A stretch of DNA of 64,000 nt from Streptomyces sp. WP-1 (GTDB lineage Bacteria; Actinomycetota; Actinomycetes; Streptomycetales; Streptomycetaceae): the NCBI RefSeq assembly GCF_030450125.1, contig NZ_CP123923.1, positions 5,580,001-5,644,000 on the forward strand. Direction: 5' to 3'. The notes below the pieces were generated by a model, which was given only the letters and a program-made list of their open reading frames with translations, was not told the DNA's origin and did not search any database. Made by a program: the position numbers and the translations under genes. Shown here piece after piece: positions 25,256 through 33,819 of this stretch; positions within the stretch are counted from its first letter, which is position 1; the number at the start of each line of letters is the position of its first letter.

Positions 25256-26376
25256 GCGCACCGAGACTGCGGGCCGACACACCACAGCGGGCCGGGCTGG
25301 CCCCCGACGCGCTCGGGCACCTGGTCGGCGAGGTGCACGCCCTCACCGCCGGGCCGCGCCCCTGGGCGGCGGGCGCGGTCGTGGTGGCCGGGCGCGGGCC
25401 CGTGATCGCCGTGGCCGAGGCGGCGGGCTGGGCCGTCCGCTACTCGTCCTACGACCCCCGCACCGACACCGGCGTCGAGCTGCGGCCCGAGGACCGGGTG
25501 CCGGTCACCGTGGACACCCCCTTCGACCTGGCGTCCCTGACCAAGCTGTTCACCTCGGTCGCGGCGGTGCAGCAGATCGAGCGCGGCACGCTGGGCATGG
25601 ACGCCCAAGTGGGGCACTACCTGCCGGAGTTCCGGACCCTGTCCGAACACCGGGTGACGGTACGGCAGTTGCTCACCCACACCTCCGGGCTGCGCCCCGA
25701 ACTCCCGTTGTACGACTGCCCGGACCGCGCCGCCCGGCTGACGATGCTGCGTGCCGAGGCGCCGTCGGGCCCGCCCGGCACGTACCGCTACTCGGACCTG
25801 AACATGCTGCTGCTCCAGTTCGTCCTGGAGCGCGTCACCGGCCGCACCCTCGACGTCCTCGTGCGCAACGGCATCACCCGGCCGCTCGGCATGACCGCGA
25901 CCGGGTTCGGGCCCTGCCCGGGGGCGGCGGCCACCGAGGACCAGTGGCGGCCGTGGGCCAAGGCCGACCGGGGGATGCTGCGGGGCGTCGTGCACGACGA
26001 GAACGCCTGGGCCCTCGGCGGCATCGCGGGGCACGCCGGTCTCTTCTCCACCGCCCGCGACCTGGCCGTCTTCTGCCGCGCCCTGCTCGCCGGCGGCTCC
26101 TACGGCCCCGCCCGCGTCCTCGCCCCCGACTTCACCGACCTCCTGTTCACCCCGCCCGGCCTCGGCTTCGCCCTCGACCAGCCCTGGTTCATGGGCGCCC
26201 TCTCCGGCCACGGCGCCGCGGGGCACACCGGCTTCACCGGCACGTCCCTGGTCCTCGACCGGGCGACGGACACGTTCGTGGTCCTCCTGGCCAACACCGT
26301 GCACCCGCGCCGCCGCCCGGCCGACAGCGCACCGAGAGCGACGATCGGGACGTGGCTGGCGCGGGCAGTGGTGTGA
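25252..26376 (+). CDS. Serine hydrolase of the class C beta-lactamase/esterase family (probable CTG start)
   Basis: I place the start at CTG 25252: AAGGAG lies at 25239-25244, seven nt upstream, and the codon overlaps the exporter stop (CTGA). The nearest conventional start, GTG 25195, has no ribosome site and would add 19 Arg-rich residues. The 374-residue protein has S95-L-T-K98 (SxxK), Y180-S-D182 in place of YxN, and H325-T-G (KTG equivalent). It has the fold signature of DUF/EstB-like hydrolases ([31 protein letters not shown]). There is no signal peptide, so the protein is probably cytosolic. The substrate is unknown. Confidence 0.82.
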   Translation: MSAPRLRADTPQRAGLAPDALGHLVGEVHALTAGPRPWAAGAVVVAGRGPVIAVAEAAGWAVRYSSYDPRTDTGVELRPEDRVPVTVDTPFDLASLTKLFTSVAAVQQIERGTLGMDAQVGHYLPEFRTLSEHRVTVRQLLTHTSGLRPELPLYDCPDRAARLTMLRAEAPSGPPGTYRYSDLNMLLLQFVLERVTGRTLDVLVRNGITRPLGMTATGFGPCPGAAATEDQWRPWAKADRGMLRGVVHDENAWALGGIAGHAGLFSTARDLAVFCRALLAGGSYGPARVLAPDFTDLLFTPPGLGFALDQPWFMGALSGHGAAGHTGFTGTSLVLDRATDTFVVLLANTVHPRRRPADSAPRATIGTWLARAVV

Positions 26377-26805
26377 GGGGGGGCGGGGGATAACGGTCCG
26401 GGTGGCGGGCGATACGGGTCCGGGGGTCGGGTGATGCCGGTTCGGGTGCCGGGCGATACGGGTCCGGGTGTCGGGCGGTACCGATCCGCGAGTCGGGCGA
26501 TGCCGGTCCAGGCACCGGGCGATACGGGTCCGGGAGCCGGGCGATACCCGCCCGGGTATCGGGTGATGCCGGTCCGGGTGGCGGGCGATACGGGTCTGGG
26601 TGTCGGGTGATGCCGGTTCGGGTGCCGGGCGATACGGGTCCGGGTGTCGGGCGGTACCGATCCGGGAGCCGGGCGATGCCGGACCAGGCGCCGGGCGATA
26701 CCGGCCCGGGTATTGGGTGATACCGGCCCGGGTATCGGGTGATGCCGTCCGGGAGCCGGGCCCCGGTCGGTCCGCTGTCCCCGCCGCTCGCCATAGAATC
26801 TCCAG
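26377..26805. other. Non-coding interval filled by tandem repeats
   Basis: This stretch between the serine hydrolase and the Rsm22-like gene has no credible gene. ORFs crossing it on either strand have low-complexity repetitive translations (units of His/Pro/Thr/Arg) that follow from the repeats. See the repeat entry. Confidence 0.8.
26402..26752. repeat. Sixteen 22-bp direct tandem repeats with 176-bp higher-order duplication
   Basis: Sixteen contiguous units of 22 bp (the last is 21). The consensus starts G-T/A-G-Y-CGGGYGAT and ends with a CCGGT-type CCGG. There are no spacers between them, so this is not CRISPR. Units 1-8 resemble units 9-16 in order (3 equals 11 exactly; 1~9, 2~10, 4~12, 5~13, 6~14, 7~15, 8~16), so an 8-unit, 176-bp block was duplicated. 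A degraded copy lies just upstream (about 26388-26401). Confidence 0.95.
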
Positions 26806-27798
26806 GTGACCGCCCCCGTACCACCGGCCGACGTGCTTCGCCGCAGCCTTGCCGAGATGCTCGACGGACTGCCGCCCAGCCAGGCCGCCGGCGCCGTCGA
26901 ACGGCTCATCGCCGCCTACCGCGGCGACACCCCGACCCACGCGCCGATCCTCCGCGACCGTGCCGACGTCGCCGCCTACGCCGCCTACCGGATGCCGGCC
27001 ACCTTCGAGGCCGTGCGCTCGGCGCTCGGGGCGTTCGCCGATGCCGTGCCCGGCTGGGTTCCCGGCAGCCATGTGGACGTCGGCGGCGGCACCGGCGCCG
27101 CGACCTGGGCGGTCACCGACACCTGGGCCGGCACCCGCCCGGTCACCGTCCTCGACTGGGCCGAGCCCGCGCTCGCCCTCGGCCGGGAACTGGCCGCCGC
27201 CAACCCGGCCCTGACCGGCGCCCGCTGGCAGCGCGCCCGCATCGGCTCCGCGCTCGACCTGGCGCCCGCCGACCTGCTCACGGTGTCGTACGTCCTCAAC
27301 GAGCTGGCCGAGTCCGACCGCACCGCCCTCGTCGACGCCGCCGCGGCCGCCGCCCGGACCGTGCTGATCGTGGAGGCCGGCACGCCCGCCGGGTACGCCC
27401 GGGTCATCGAGGCCCGCGACCGGCTGATCCGTGCCGGGTTCCGCGTCGCCGCGCCCTGCCCGCACAGCGCCGCCTGCCCGATCGCCCCCGGCACCGACTG
27501 GTGCCACTTCTCCGCCCGCGTCCCCCGCTCCTCCCTGCACCGCAGGGTCAAGGGCGGCTCCCTGGCCTGGGAGGACGAGAAGTTCTCCTACGTCGCCGCC
27601 ACCCGCCTGCCCGCCGAGCCCGCCCCCGCCCGCGTCGTACGCCGCCCCCAGATCCGCAAGGGCCAGGTGCTGCTGGACCTGTGCGAGGCGGACGAACAGC
27701 TGCGCCGCACGACGGTCACCAAACGCCACGGCGACCTGTACAAGGCGGCCCGCGACACGGACTGGGGCGCCGCCTGGCCCCCGGACGCGTCGATGTGA
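26806..27798 (+). CDS. Rsm22-like small-ribosomal-subunit methyltransferase family protein
   Basis: 330 residues from GTG 26806. It has an N-terminal helical region, then the SAM-binding motif VDVGGGTGAAT near residues 86-96 and a D in TVLDWAEP. The C-terminal Cys-rich segment, CPHSAACPIA and DWCHFSARVPRSSLHRR, is typical of the Rsm22/METTL17 family, where Cys residues bind iron-sulfur or zinc. These proteins associate with the small ribosomal subunit. The final third is basic (TKRHGDLYK), fitting RNA contact. It is preceded by the repeat array. Confidence 0.85.
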   Translation: MTAPVPPADVLRRSLAEMLDGLPPSQAAGAVERLIAAYRGDTPTHAPILRDRADVAAYAAYRMPATFEAVRSALGAFADAVPGWVPGSHVDVGGGTGAATWAVTDTWAGTRPVTVLDWAEPALALGRELAAANPALTGARWQRARIGSALDLAPADLLTVSYVLNELAESDRTALVDAAAAAARTVLIVEAGTPAGYARVIEARDRLIRAGFRVAAPCPHSAACPIAPGTDWCHFSARVPRSSLHRRVKGGSLAWEDEKFSYVAATRLPAEPAPARVVRRPQIRKGQVLLDLCEADEQLRRTTVTKRHGDLYKAARDTDWGAAWPPDASM

Positions 27799-27904
27799 GG
27801 TACGTCTCGTCCGATTCCCCCCGTATCCGCCTGCCGCCCCCCGAAGCGCACGAAGGTGGGACCATGAGGCATGCTGTCCGCACACCAGCGAGGCGAGGGG
27901 ATTG

Positions 27905-28648
27905 ATGAGCGGCACGTTCGACGGCCGGAGCGGCCGGCAGGGCAAACTCTCCCAGTGGCTGCGTGGCCGCCGCCCCAAGGAGGACGTCGCCGGCGACGGC
28001 GGCCGTGAGGCCCTGCTGCTCGCCGCCGCCGAAGCGGGTCTCCCGCTCGCGCCCGCCGCGCATCCGGCGCCCGGTTACCGATGTTCCTGCGACCGCGTGG
28101 GCTGCCCCACCCCGGCCCGGCACCCCGTGTCGTTCGCCTGGCAGACGCAGTCCACGATCGACCGCCCGCAGATCGAGCGCTGGGCCCGGCACCAGCCGCA
28201 GGCCAACTTCATCACCGCGACCGGCATGGTCCACGACGTCCTGGACGTGCCCGCGCAGGCCGGCCGGGAGGCGCTGGAACGGCTGCTCGCCCAGGGCGTC
28301 GAGGTGGGGCCGGTCGCCGAGAGCGACGACGGCCGGATGCTGTTCTTCACCCTCACCCGGGGCACCCCCGAGGACGAGGACGAGTGGTGGCCCTGCGAGC
28401 TGGACTGCCACCCCGAGACGATGGCCGAGCACCCCGGCCTGCGCTGGCACTGCCGGGGCTCCTACGTCCTCGTGCCCCCGGCCCGCCTGCCCGGCGACGA
28501 CGACCAGCAGGTCCGCTGGCTGCGCGGCCCGGAGCATCCGCTGCCCGAGCCCCTGACCCTGCTGGAGTCCCTCACCGACGCCTGCGCCCGGCACGTCGCC
28601 GGGGAGGCCACCGCCGACCTGGACCGGCCCTGGCCGCTGCGCCGCTGA
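27905..28648 (+). CDS. Bifunctional primase/polymerase N-terminal-domain-like protein
   Basis: 247 residues from ATG 27905. It resembles the Streptomyces proteins annotated with the prim-pol N-terminal domain. The evidence is GREALLLAAAEAGLPLAPAAHPAPG at the start, a CSCDRVGCPTPARHP metal-ligand-like segment, QIERWARHQPQANFITATG, and WHCRGSYVLVPPAR. The helicase or replication partners found with plasmid prim-pols are missing, and the protein is short. It may therefore be a domesticated regulator rather than a replicase. No partner is nearby; its own function is unproven. Confidence 0.7.
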   Translation: MSGTFDGRSGRQGKLSQWLRGRRPKEDVAGDGGREALLLAAAEAGLPLAPAAHPAPGYRCSCDRVGCPTPARHPVSFAWQTQSTIDRPQIERWARHQPQANFITATGMVHDVLDVPAQAGREALERLLAQGVEVGPVAESDDGRMLFFTLTRGTPEDEDEWWPCELDCHPETMAEHPGLRWHCRGSYVLVPPARLPGDDDQQVRWLRGPEHPLPEPLTLLESLTDACARHVAGEATADLDRPWPLRR

Positions 28649-28658
28649 AGCCCTGGCG

Positions 28659-29651
28659 CTACTCGCCCTTCGCCCCCGTCACACCGTTCACCTTCGCCAC
28701 GATCGACACCGCCCCCTTGCCCGCCGGGTCCAGCGCGGCCTGGCCGGCCACCGACTCCAGCGTGAGGGACTGGTGGATCTCGCCCTTCGTGAGGGCCAGC
28801 ACGGCCTTGCCGGGCGTCGGCACCGAGGAGTTCGCGGCGGCGGTCTCCTTCTCGTAGTGGTGCGTGGTGAAGAAGACCAGCGCACCGCCGTCCGTCGTGC
28901 GCAGCGCCAGGGGGGCGTAGTCGCCGCGGGTCAGCGGCTGGTCGATGTACTGGCGCACCAGGCCGGGCTTGCGGGCCTGACTCTCCCGATAGGCGCGCAG
29001 CTGGCTGGTGTTGGGCCCGGCGGCGAACGTCCTGCCGCCCTTTTTCAGGTAGTCGACGTACGAGCGGCTCAAGTCCCCGGGCGTCACGGCCAGTTCGTCC
29101 GAGGACGCCGGCACCGCCTCGGCCCAGCCGTCCTTGTCCTTCTTGAACTCCGGTACGGCGCCCGGGGCCGCCAGCGTCAGATACGCCACCCGCCACCGCT
29201 CACCCAGATCCGCCCGGGTGAACACCAGCAACCAGCGGTGGTCGCCGCCTTTGTTGCCCCGCGCGTCCGCGAGGAACCAGCGGGGCCAGCCCGCCTTCTT
29301 CGGGATCGTGATCTTCACGTCCGACAGCTTCAGCGGTACGTGACCCGCGTTGCCGGACGGGCTGTCGGCGTGCCCCGCCTTCAGCCGGGCGGCGTCGATG
29401 TCGGCGAGCGGCCCGGTGACATAGGGCGCGTCGAGCGAACTGTCGTACGCCTTGTCGGCCTTGTTGTACGCGTCGGTGAACGCGGCCACCGCCTTCGCGG
29501 CCTCCGCCCGGGTGGCGCCGGGCAGCACCTCGCGCTCCCCGTGCACCACCACGCAGCCGCTCACCGTCAGCGACAAGGCGGTCAGTGCGGCCGCTGTCAG
29601 TGCGTTCCGGTCACGCCGGCGAAGCCGTCGAGGACTGCGTTCCCTGGTCAT
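28659..29651 (-). CDS. Lipoprotein of unknown function at the end of the efe operon
   Basis: 330 residues from ATG 29651. A basic start (RRLRRRDRN) and a short hydrophobic stretch end in the lipobox LTVSGC, so it should be a membrane-anchored lipoprotein. The mature part has no family I can name with certainty; it is mixed alpha/beta, with WFLADARGN and FFTTHHYEKET stretches. The start overlaps the end of efeU by 41 nt, an unusually long overlap that ties the two in translation. Its location suggests a role with the EfeUOB iron transporter or general envelope function, unproven. Confidence 0.75.
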   Translation of the reverse strand: MTRERSPRRLRRRDRNALTAAALTALSLTVSGCVVVHGEREVLPGATRAEAAKAVAAFTDAYNKADKAYDSSLDAPYVTGPLADIDAARLKAGHADSPSGNAGHVPLKLSDVKITIPKKAGWPRWFLADARGNKGGDHRWLLVFTRADLGERWRVAYLTLAAPGAVPEFKKDKDGWAEAVPASSDELAVTPGDLSRSYVDYLKKGGRTFAAGPNTSQLRAYRESQARKPGLVRQYIDQPLTRGDYAPLALRTTDGGALVFFTTHHYEKETAAANSSVPTPGKAVLALTKGEIHQSLTLESVAGQAALDPAGKGAVSIVAKVNGVTGAKGE

Positions 29652-30483
29652 CGGGTTCCTTCACCTTCCCCTTCCCGGAGGCGAACCCTACCGGGGCGAG
29701 GAACACCGTGAGCACCGGGACCACGTACAGGGCCCAGACCGTGACCTGGACGACCGTCGGGTCCGGCTGGAAGTTGAACACGCCCTTCAGGAGCGTGCCG
29801 TACCAGCTGTCCGGCTCGACGGTGTCGCTGATGTCGAAGGCCAGGTGGGTGAGGCCGGGGATCCAGCCGGCCTCCTGGAGGTCGTGGAAGCCGTACGCCA
29901 GCACGCCCGCCGCGACCACGACCAGCATGCCGCCGGTCCAGGTGAAGAACTTCGCCAGGTTGATGCGCAGCGCGCCCCGGTAGAACAGCCAGCCCAGCAC
30001 CACCGCCGTGGCGAGGCCGAGGGCGACGCCGATCAGCGGGCGCGGGGTGCCGTCCCCGGCCGCGTGCACCGAGGCCCACACGAACAGGGCGGTCTCCAAG
30101 CCCTCCCGGCCGACCGCGAGGAACGCCGTGGCGACCAGCGCGCCGGTGCCCATCGCGAGCGCCGCGTCCAGCTTGCCGTGCAGCTCGGACCTCAGGTGCC
30201 GGGCGGTGCGCCGCATCCAGAACACCATCCAGGTCACCAGGCCCACCGCGAGGACCGACAGCGAGCCGCCGAGCGCCTCCTGCGCCTGGAACGTCATCTC
30301 CTGGGAGCCGAATTCGAGCGCGCAGCCGAAGCCGAGGGCCAGCGCGATCGCGACGGCGATGCCGGTCCAGATGGGCCGCAGGGCGTCCCGGCGGCCGGTC
30401 TTGACCAGGTACGCGATCAGGATGCAGACGACGAGCGACGCCTCAAGCCCCTCCCGCAGACCGATCAGGTAGTTGGAGAACAC
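29611..30483 (-). CDS. efeU: EfeU/FTR1-type iron permease
   Basis: 290 residues with seven hydrophobic helices. It has the two glutamate-rich iron-binding motifs of the Ftr1/EfeU family: LREGLEASLVV near residue 8 and GREGLETALFVW near residue 125. EfeU is the membrane channel of the EfeUOB ferrous/ferric iron uptake system. The start ATG at 30483 is 3 nt beyond the EfeB stop, so the genes form an operon efeO-efeB-efeU-lipoprotein on the minus strand. The last codons overlap the lipoprotein gene. Confidence 0.95.
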   Translation of the reverse strand: MFSNYLIGLREGLEASLVVCILIAYLVKTGRRDALRPIWTGIAVAIALALGFGCALEFGSQEMTFQAQEALGGSLSVLAVGLVTWMVFWMRRTARHLRSELHGKLDAALAMGTGALVATAFLAVGREGLETALFVWASVHAAGDGTPRPLIGVALGLATAVVLGWLFYRGALRINLAKFFTWTGGMLVVVAAGVLAYGFHDLQEAGWIPGLTHLAFDISDTVEPDSWYGTLLKGVFNFQPDPTVVQVTVWALYVVPVLTVFLAPVGFASGKGKVKEPDDQGTQSSTASPA

Positions 30484-30486
30484 GGG

Positions 30487-31737
30487 CTACGCCTCCTTCG
30501 AGAACAGTGGGCGGCCCCACCAGTCGGCGGCGTCCCGGACGCCCGGCGGGACCGCGAAGACCGCGGAACCCACGTGCTGGATGTACTCGCCCAGCGCGTC
30601 GTGCGCGGACAGCTTGCGCTGGAGCGGGATGAAGCCGTGGCGCACATCGCGCTGGTAGGCCAGGAAGAACAGGCCCGCGTCCAGCCGGCCGAGGCCGTCG
30701 GTGCCGTCGGTGAAGGAGTAGCCGCGGCGCAGGATGGTGATCCCGGAGTTGGCGTCCGGGTGCGCGAGCCGTACGTGCGCGGTGGGCTTCATCGCCTTCA
30801 GGAACGGCGCGTCGTGCTCGCCCGCCCGGCCGGCCGGCGCGCCCTCGCGCTTGTCCCGCCCGAACACGTCCTCCTGCTCCTGGAGCGAGGTACGGTCCCA
30901 GGTCTCGATGTTCATCCGGATGCGCCGGGCGACCAGGTACGAGCCGCCGGTCATCCAGTCCGGGCCATCCCCGGCGCCGACCCACACGTGCTTCGCCAGC
31001 CGGTCGGTCTCGGTGCCCGCGATGTTGCGGGTGCCGTCCTTGAAGCCGAAGAGGTTGCGCGGGGTCTGCGCGTCCGGGGTGGTCGAGGAGGTCTTGCCGA
31101 AGCCGAGCTGGGACCAGCGCACGGCGACCTTGCCGAAGCCGATGCGGGCGAGGTTGCGGATGGCGTGCACGGCGACCTGGGGGTCGTCCGCGCAGGCCTG
31201 GACGCACAGATCGCCGCCGGTGCGGGTCTTCTCCAGGTTGTCCCCGGGGAACTCGGGCAGGTCGACGAGGGCTTCGGGCCGCTTGCCGCGCAGCCCGAAC
31301 CGGTCGAACAGGGAGGGGCCGAAGCCGATGGTCAGGGTCAGCCGGCACGGGGTGAGGCCCAGCGCCTCGCCGGTGTCGTCCGGCGGGGCCTCGGGGAGCC
31401 CGCCGTAGGCGCCCTCGCCGACCGGCCTGCCCGCGGTCATCCGCCGGGCCGCCGCCGTCCAGTCCTTCAGCAGCTGGACGAACTCCTCGCGGTCGTCCGT
31501 CTTCACGTCGAACGCGGCGAAGTGCAGCCGGTCCTGCACGGGCGTCGCGATGCCCGCCTGGTGGGCGCCGTGGAACTCCACCGCGCCCCCGGCCCCGGCC
31601 GCGTCCGCCGTGCCGGACCCCGCGTTCGTCAGCGCCACCGCGCCCCCGGCCGCCACGGCACCGAGCGCGATCCCGGCCCCGCCCCAGCCGATCAGCGCCC
31701 GGCGCGAGGGCCGGGTCTCCCGCTGATCCTCAGTCAT
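30487..31737 (-). CDS. efeB: EfeB: Tat-exported Dyp-type deferrochelatase/peroxidase
   Basis: 416 residues. The N-terminus has a twin-arginine signal (RPSRRALIGWGGAGIALG), so the folded heme enzyme is exported. The body has the Dyp-type peroxidase fold: GFKDGTRN (the GxxDG motif with catalytic Asp) near residue 230 and the conserved His-containing AHVRLAHPDANSG with the Arg-Arg segment NSGITILRRGYSF. EfeB oxidises ferrous iron for EfeU or extracts iron from heme. It lies 12 nt after efeO and 3 nt before efeU. Confidence 0.95.
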   Translation of the reverse strand: MTEDQRETRPSRRALIGWGGAGIALGAVAAGGAVALTNAGSGTADAAGAGGAVEFHGAHQAGIATPVQDRLHFAAFDVKTDDREEFVQLLKDWTAAARRMTAGRPVGEGAYGGLPEAPPDDTGEALGLTPCRLTLTIGFGPSLFDRFGLRGKRPEALVDLPEFPGDNLEKTRTGGDLCVQACADDPQVAVHAIRNLARIGFGKVAVRWSQLGFGKTSSTTPDAQTPRNLFGFKDGTRNIAGTETDRLAKHVWVGAGDGPDWMTGGSYLVARRIRMNIETWDRTSLQEQEDVFGRDKREGAPAGRAGEHDAPFLKAMKPTAHVRLAHPDANSGITILRRGYSFTDGTDGLGRLDAGLFFLAYQRDVRHGFIPLQRKLSAHDALGEYIQHVGSAVFAVPPGVRDAADWWGRPLFSKEA

Positions 31738-31749
31738 CGGCCCGGACCC

Positions 31750-32886
31750 TTACTTGACGACCGCGGCGGCGAGCTTCGACAGCGGCTCGGCGAGCGCGTT
31801 CACCGCGTCCGACAGCTCCTTGCGCTGGGTCCCGGTGACCTTGTCGTAGGAGACGAAGTCGTACGACGACGTGTCCGAGCGGTAGCCGTCCAGCACCTTG
31901 TCCAGCGCGGCGAACTGCTTGTCCAGCTCCTTGGTGAGCGCCGGGTCGTGCGTGACGGCGACCGGCTTCAGCAGCTCGTACGACTTCTGCGCGCCCTCGA
32001 CATTGCCCTTGAAGTCGGCGAGGTCGGTGTGCGAGTAGCGGTCCTCCTCGCCGGTGACCTTGCCGGTGGCGACCTCGTCCAGCAGCTCCTTGGCGCCGTT
32101 GGCCATGGACGTCGGGGTGATCTCGGCCTTGCCGACCCGCCGCTGCCAGTCCTTGAGGTCGCTCACCAGCTGGTCGGCGAGGGTCTTCTCCTCGGCACCG
32201 ATCTTCTTGTCGGCCCACAGGGCCTTTTCGAGGCGGTGCCAGCCGGTCCACTTCTGGCCCTTCTCCAGGCCGTCGGCGCGGGTGTCGGTCTTCGGGTCGA
32301 TGTCACCGAAGGACTCCGCGACCGGCTCGGTGCGCTCCCAGCCCAGGCGCGAGGGCGCGTACGCCTTCTTGGCCGCGTCGAGGTCGCCCGCCTTGATCGC
32401 GTCGGCGAACTTTTGCGCGAGCGGCACGGTGGCGTCGGCCTGGTCCTGCGCGTACTGCCGGTACTCGGCGACCGCCTTGTCCAGCTTCGGGTCCCGCTTC
32501 GCCGACGCCGAGCCACCGGTGACGGTGAGCTTCTGGCGGACGCCGTGGCCCTTCATGCCGGGGCGGCACGCTATCTCGTACGACCCCGCCTTCACCTCGG
32601 CGGTCAGCGTGTACTTGGTGCCCGGTCCGATGTTCTCCTTCTCGGAGACGATCCGGTCGTCCGGGAACAGGATCTCCACCTCGGTGGCCCTGGAGCCCTT
32701 GTTCGCTATCTCCAGGGTCACCTGGCCGGCCGGGACCGAGGTGGCGGAGGTGTCGCACGCCGAGTCCGCGGCGGTGACCCGGATGGCGTCGCCGTCCTTG
32801 CCCTCGCTCTTGGCGGTGCAGGCCGAAAGGGCGGTCAACGCGGCCGCGGTGACGGCGGCGATGACGGTCGGACGGACGGCACGCAT
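31750..32886 (-). CDS. efeO: EfeO: periplasmic-type iron-binding lipoprotein with M75-like domain
   Basis: 378 residues. The signal ends in the lipobox ALSACTA, so it is a membrane-anchored substrate-binding protein. An N-terminal cupredoxin-like domain (about 30-130, RVTAADSACDTSATSVPAG with CRPGMKGHGV) is followed by an imelysin/M75-like helical domain carrying the HxxxE motif in GWHRLEKALWAD. EfeO hands iron to EfeU. It is the first gene of the operon, preceded by iron boxes at 32908-32944. Confidence 0.94.
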   Translation of the reverse strand: MRAVRPTVIAAVTAAALTALSACTAKSEGKDGDAIRVTAADSACDTSATSVPAGQVTLEIANKGSRATEVEILFPDDRIVSEKENIGPGTKYTLTAEVKAGSYEIACRPGMKGHGVRQKLTVTGGSASAKRDPKLDKAVAEYRQYAQDQADATVPLAQKFADAIKAGDLDAAKKAYAPSRLGWERTEPVAESFGDIDPKTDTRADGLEKGQKWTGWHRLEKALWADKKIGAEEKTLADQLVSDLKDWQRRVGKAEITPTSMANGAKELLDEVATGKVTGEEDRYSHTDLADFKGNVEGAQKSYELLKPVAVTHDPALTKELDKQFAALDKVLDGYRSDTSSYDFVSYDKVTGTQRKELSDAVNALAEPLSKLAAAVVK

Positions 32887-32907
32887 GCGGACTCCCTGAC
32901 GATCCAG

Positions 32908-32944
32908 TGTGGTGAGGCTGCCCTAACTTACCTGAGCCTTACCC
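32908..32944 (-). promoter_or_regulatory. Iron box (DmdR/IdeR operator) upstream of efeO
   Basis: On the minus strand TTAGGGCAGCCTCACCACA (32926-32908) matches about 14 of 19 positions of the iron-box consensus TTAGGTTAGGCTCACCTAA. Immediately beside it GGTAAGGCTCAGGTAA (32929-32944) is a second, partly matching site. They begin 22 bp upstream of the efeO start. This supports repression by an iron-sensing DtxR-family protein. Confidence 0.75.
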
Positions 32945-32976
32945 CTCTCATACCCGTCGGGCGCGTGATCCGGCTC

Positions 32977-33819
32977 TCACGGCATACGCCTCGGGCCGAC
33001 GACGACACCGGTGCCGCGGGGATGGGCGAACACCTCCACCGGGTGCTCGTACACCTCGGACAGCAGCGGCTCCGTGAACACCTCGGCCGGTGGCCCGTCG
33101 GCCGCGACCCGGCCGCCGCGCAGGACGACCACCCGGTGCGCGTAGGCCGCCGCGAGCGCCAGGTCGTGCAGCACGACCACCACCGCGTCGCCGGCCAGCG
33201 CCCGCTCCCGGCACAGCCGCAGCACCGCCTCCTGGTGCCGCAGGTCGAGCGCGGCGGTCGGCTCGTCGAGCAGCAGCAGCGGGGCGCGCTGGGCCAGCAC
33301 CCGGGCCAGTGCGACCCGGGCCCGTTCGCCGCCGCTGAGCGCGCCGAACAGCCGCCCGGCGAAGTCGCTCACCTCGGTCGCCGCCATCGCCTCCGCCACG
33401 GCGAGGTCGTCCTCGGCGGGCGCGGCCGCGTGCGGCGCCCGGCCCATCCGGACGACCTCCGCCACGGTGAACGGGAAGGCCAGCGCCGCCGACTGCGGCA
33501 ACACCGCCCGGCGCAGCGCGAGTTCGGCCGCCGTCCAGGCGTCGACGGGGCGGCCGTGCAGTCGTACGACACCCCCGGCGGCCGGGACGTCCCCCGCGAG
33601 CGCGCCCAACAGGGTCGATTTCCCGGCCCCGTTGGGTCCGACGAGCGCGAGCACCTCACCGGCCCGGGCGCTCACCCCGACCCCGTCGAGCACCGGCCGG
33701 GCGCCCAGTCGTACCCGAAGGCCCTCGGCCTCGGCGAGCACGTCACCGGGGGCGGCGGGAGCGGGCGGGGCGGGGCGGCGGCGCAGCCGCATCCGGCCCG
33801 GGGCGAACAGCGCGCTCAT
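32977..33819 (-). CDS. hmuV: Heme ABC transporter ATP-binding protein HmuV
   Basis: 280 residues from ATG 33819, overlapping the HmuU stop by ATGA. Walker A is GPNGAGKSTLLG near residue 66, the signature is LSGGERARVALAR, and Walker B is LLLLDEPTAALD. The switch His is in VVVLHDLALAAAYA. It is the ATPase of the iron/hemin importer class. A Pro/Arg-rich N-terminal extension of about 30 residues precedes the domain. hmuT, hmuU and hmuV are translationally coupled. Confidence 0.95.
   Translation of the reverse strand: MSALFAPGRMRLRRRPAPPAPAAPGDVLAEAEGLRVRLGARPVLDGVGVSARAGEVLALVGPNGAGKSTLLGALAGDVPAAGGVVRLHGRPVDAWTAAELALRRAVLPQSAALAFPFTVAEVVRMGRAPHAAAPAEDDLAVAEAMAATEVSDFAGRLFGALSGGERARVALARVLAQRAPLLLLDEPTAALDLRHQEAVLRLCRERALAGDAVVVVLHDLALAAAYAHRVVVLRGGRVAADGPPAEVFTEPLLSEVYEHPVEVFAHPRGTGVVVGPRRMP

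Noticed and set aside
26402..26752. Possible CRISPR array
   Set aside because: Units are contiguous without unique spacers, and no cas genes are near.
24742..27978. Minus-strand ORF of 1078 codons with repeating Thr-Arg-His-Pro units
   Set aside because: It crosses three real plus-strand genes and the 22-bp repeat array; the peptide periodicity follows from the DNA repeats.
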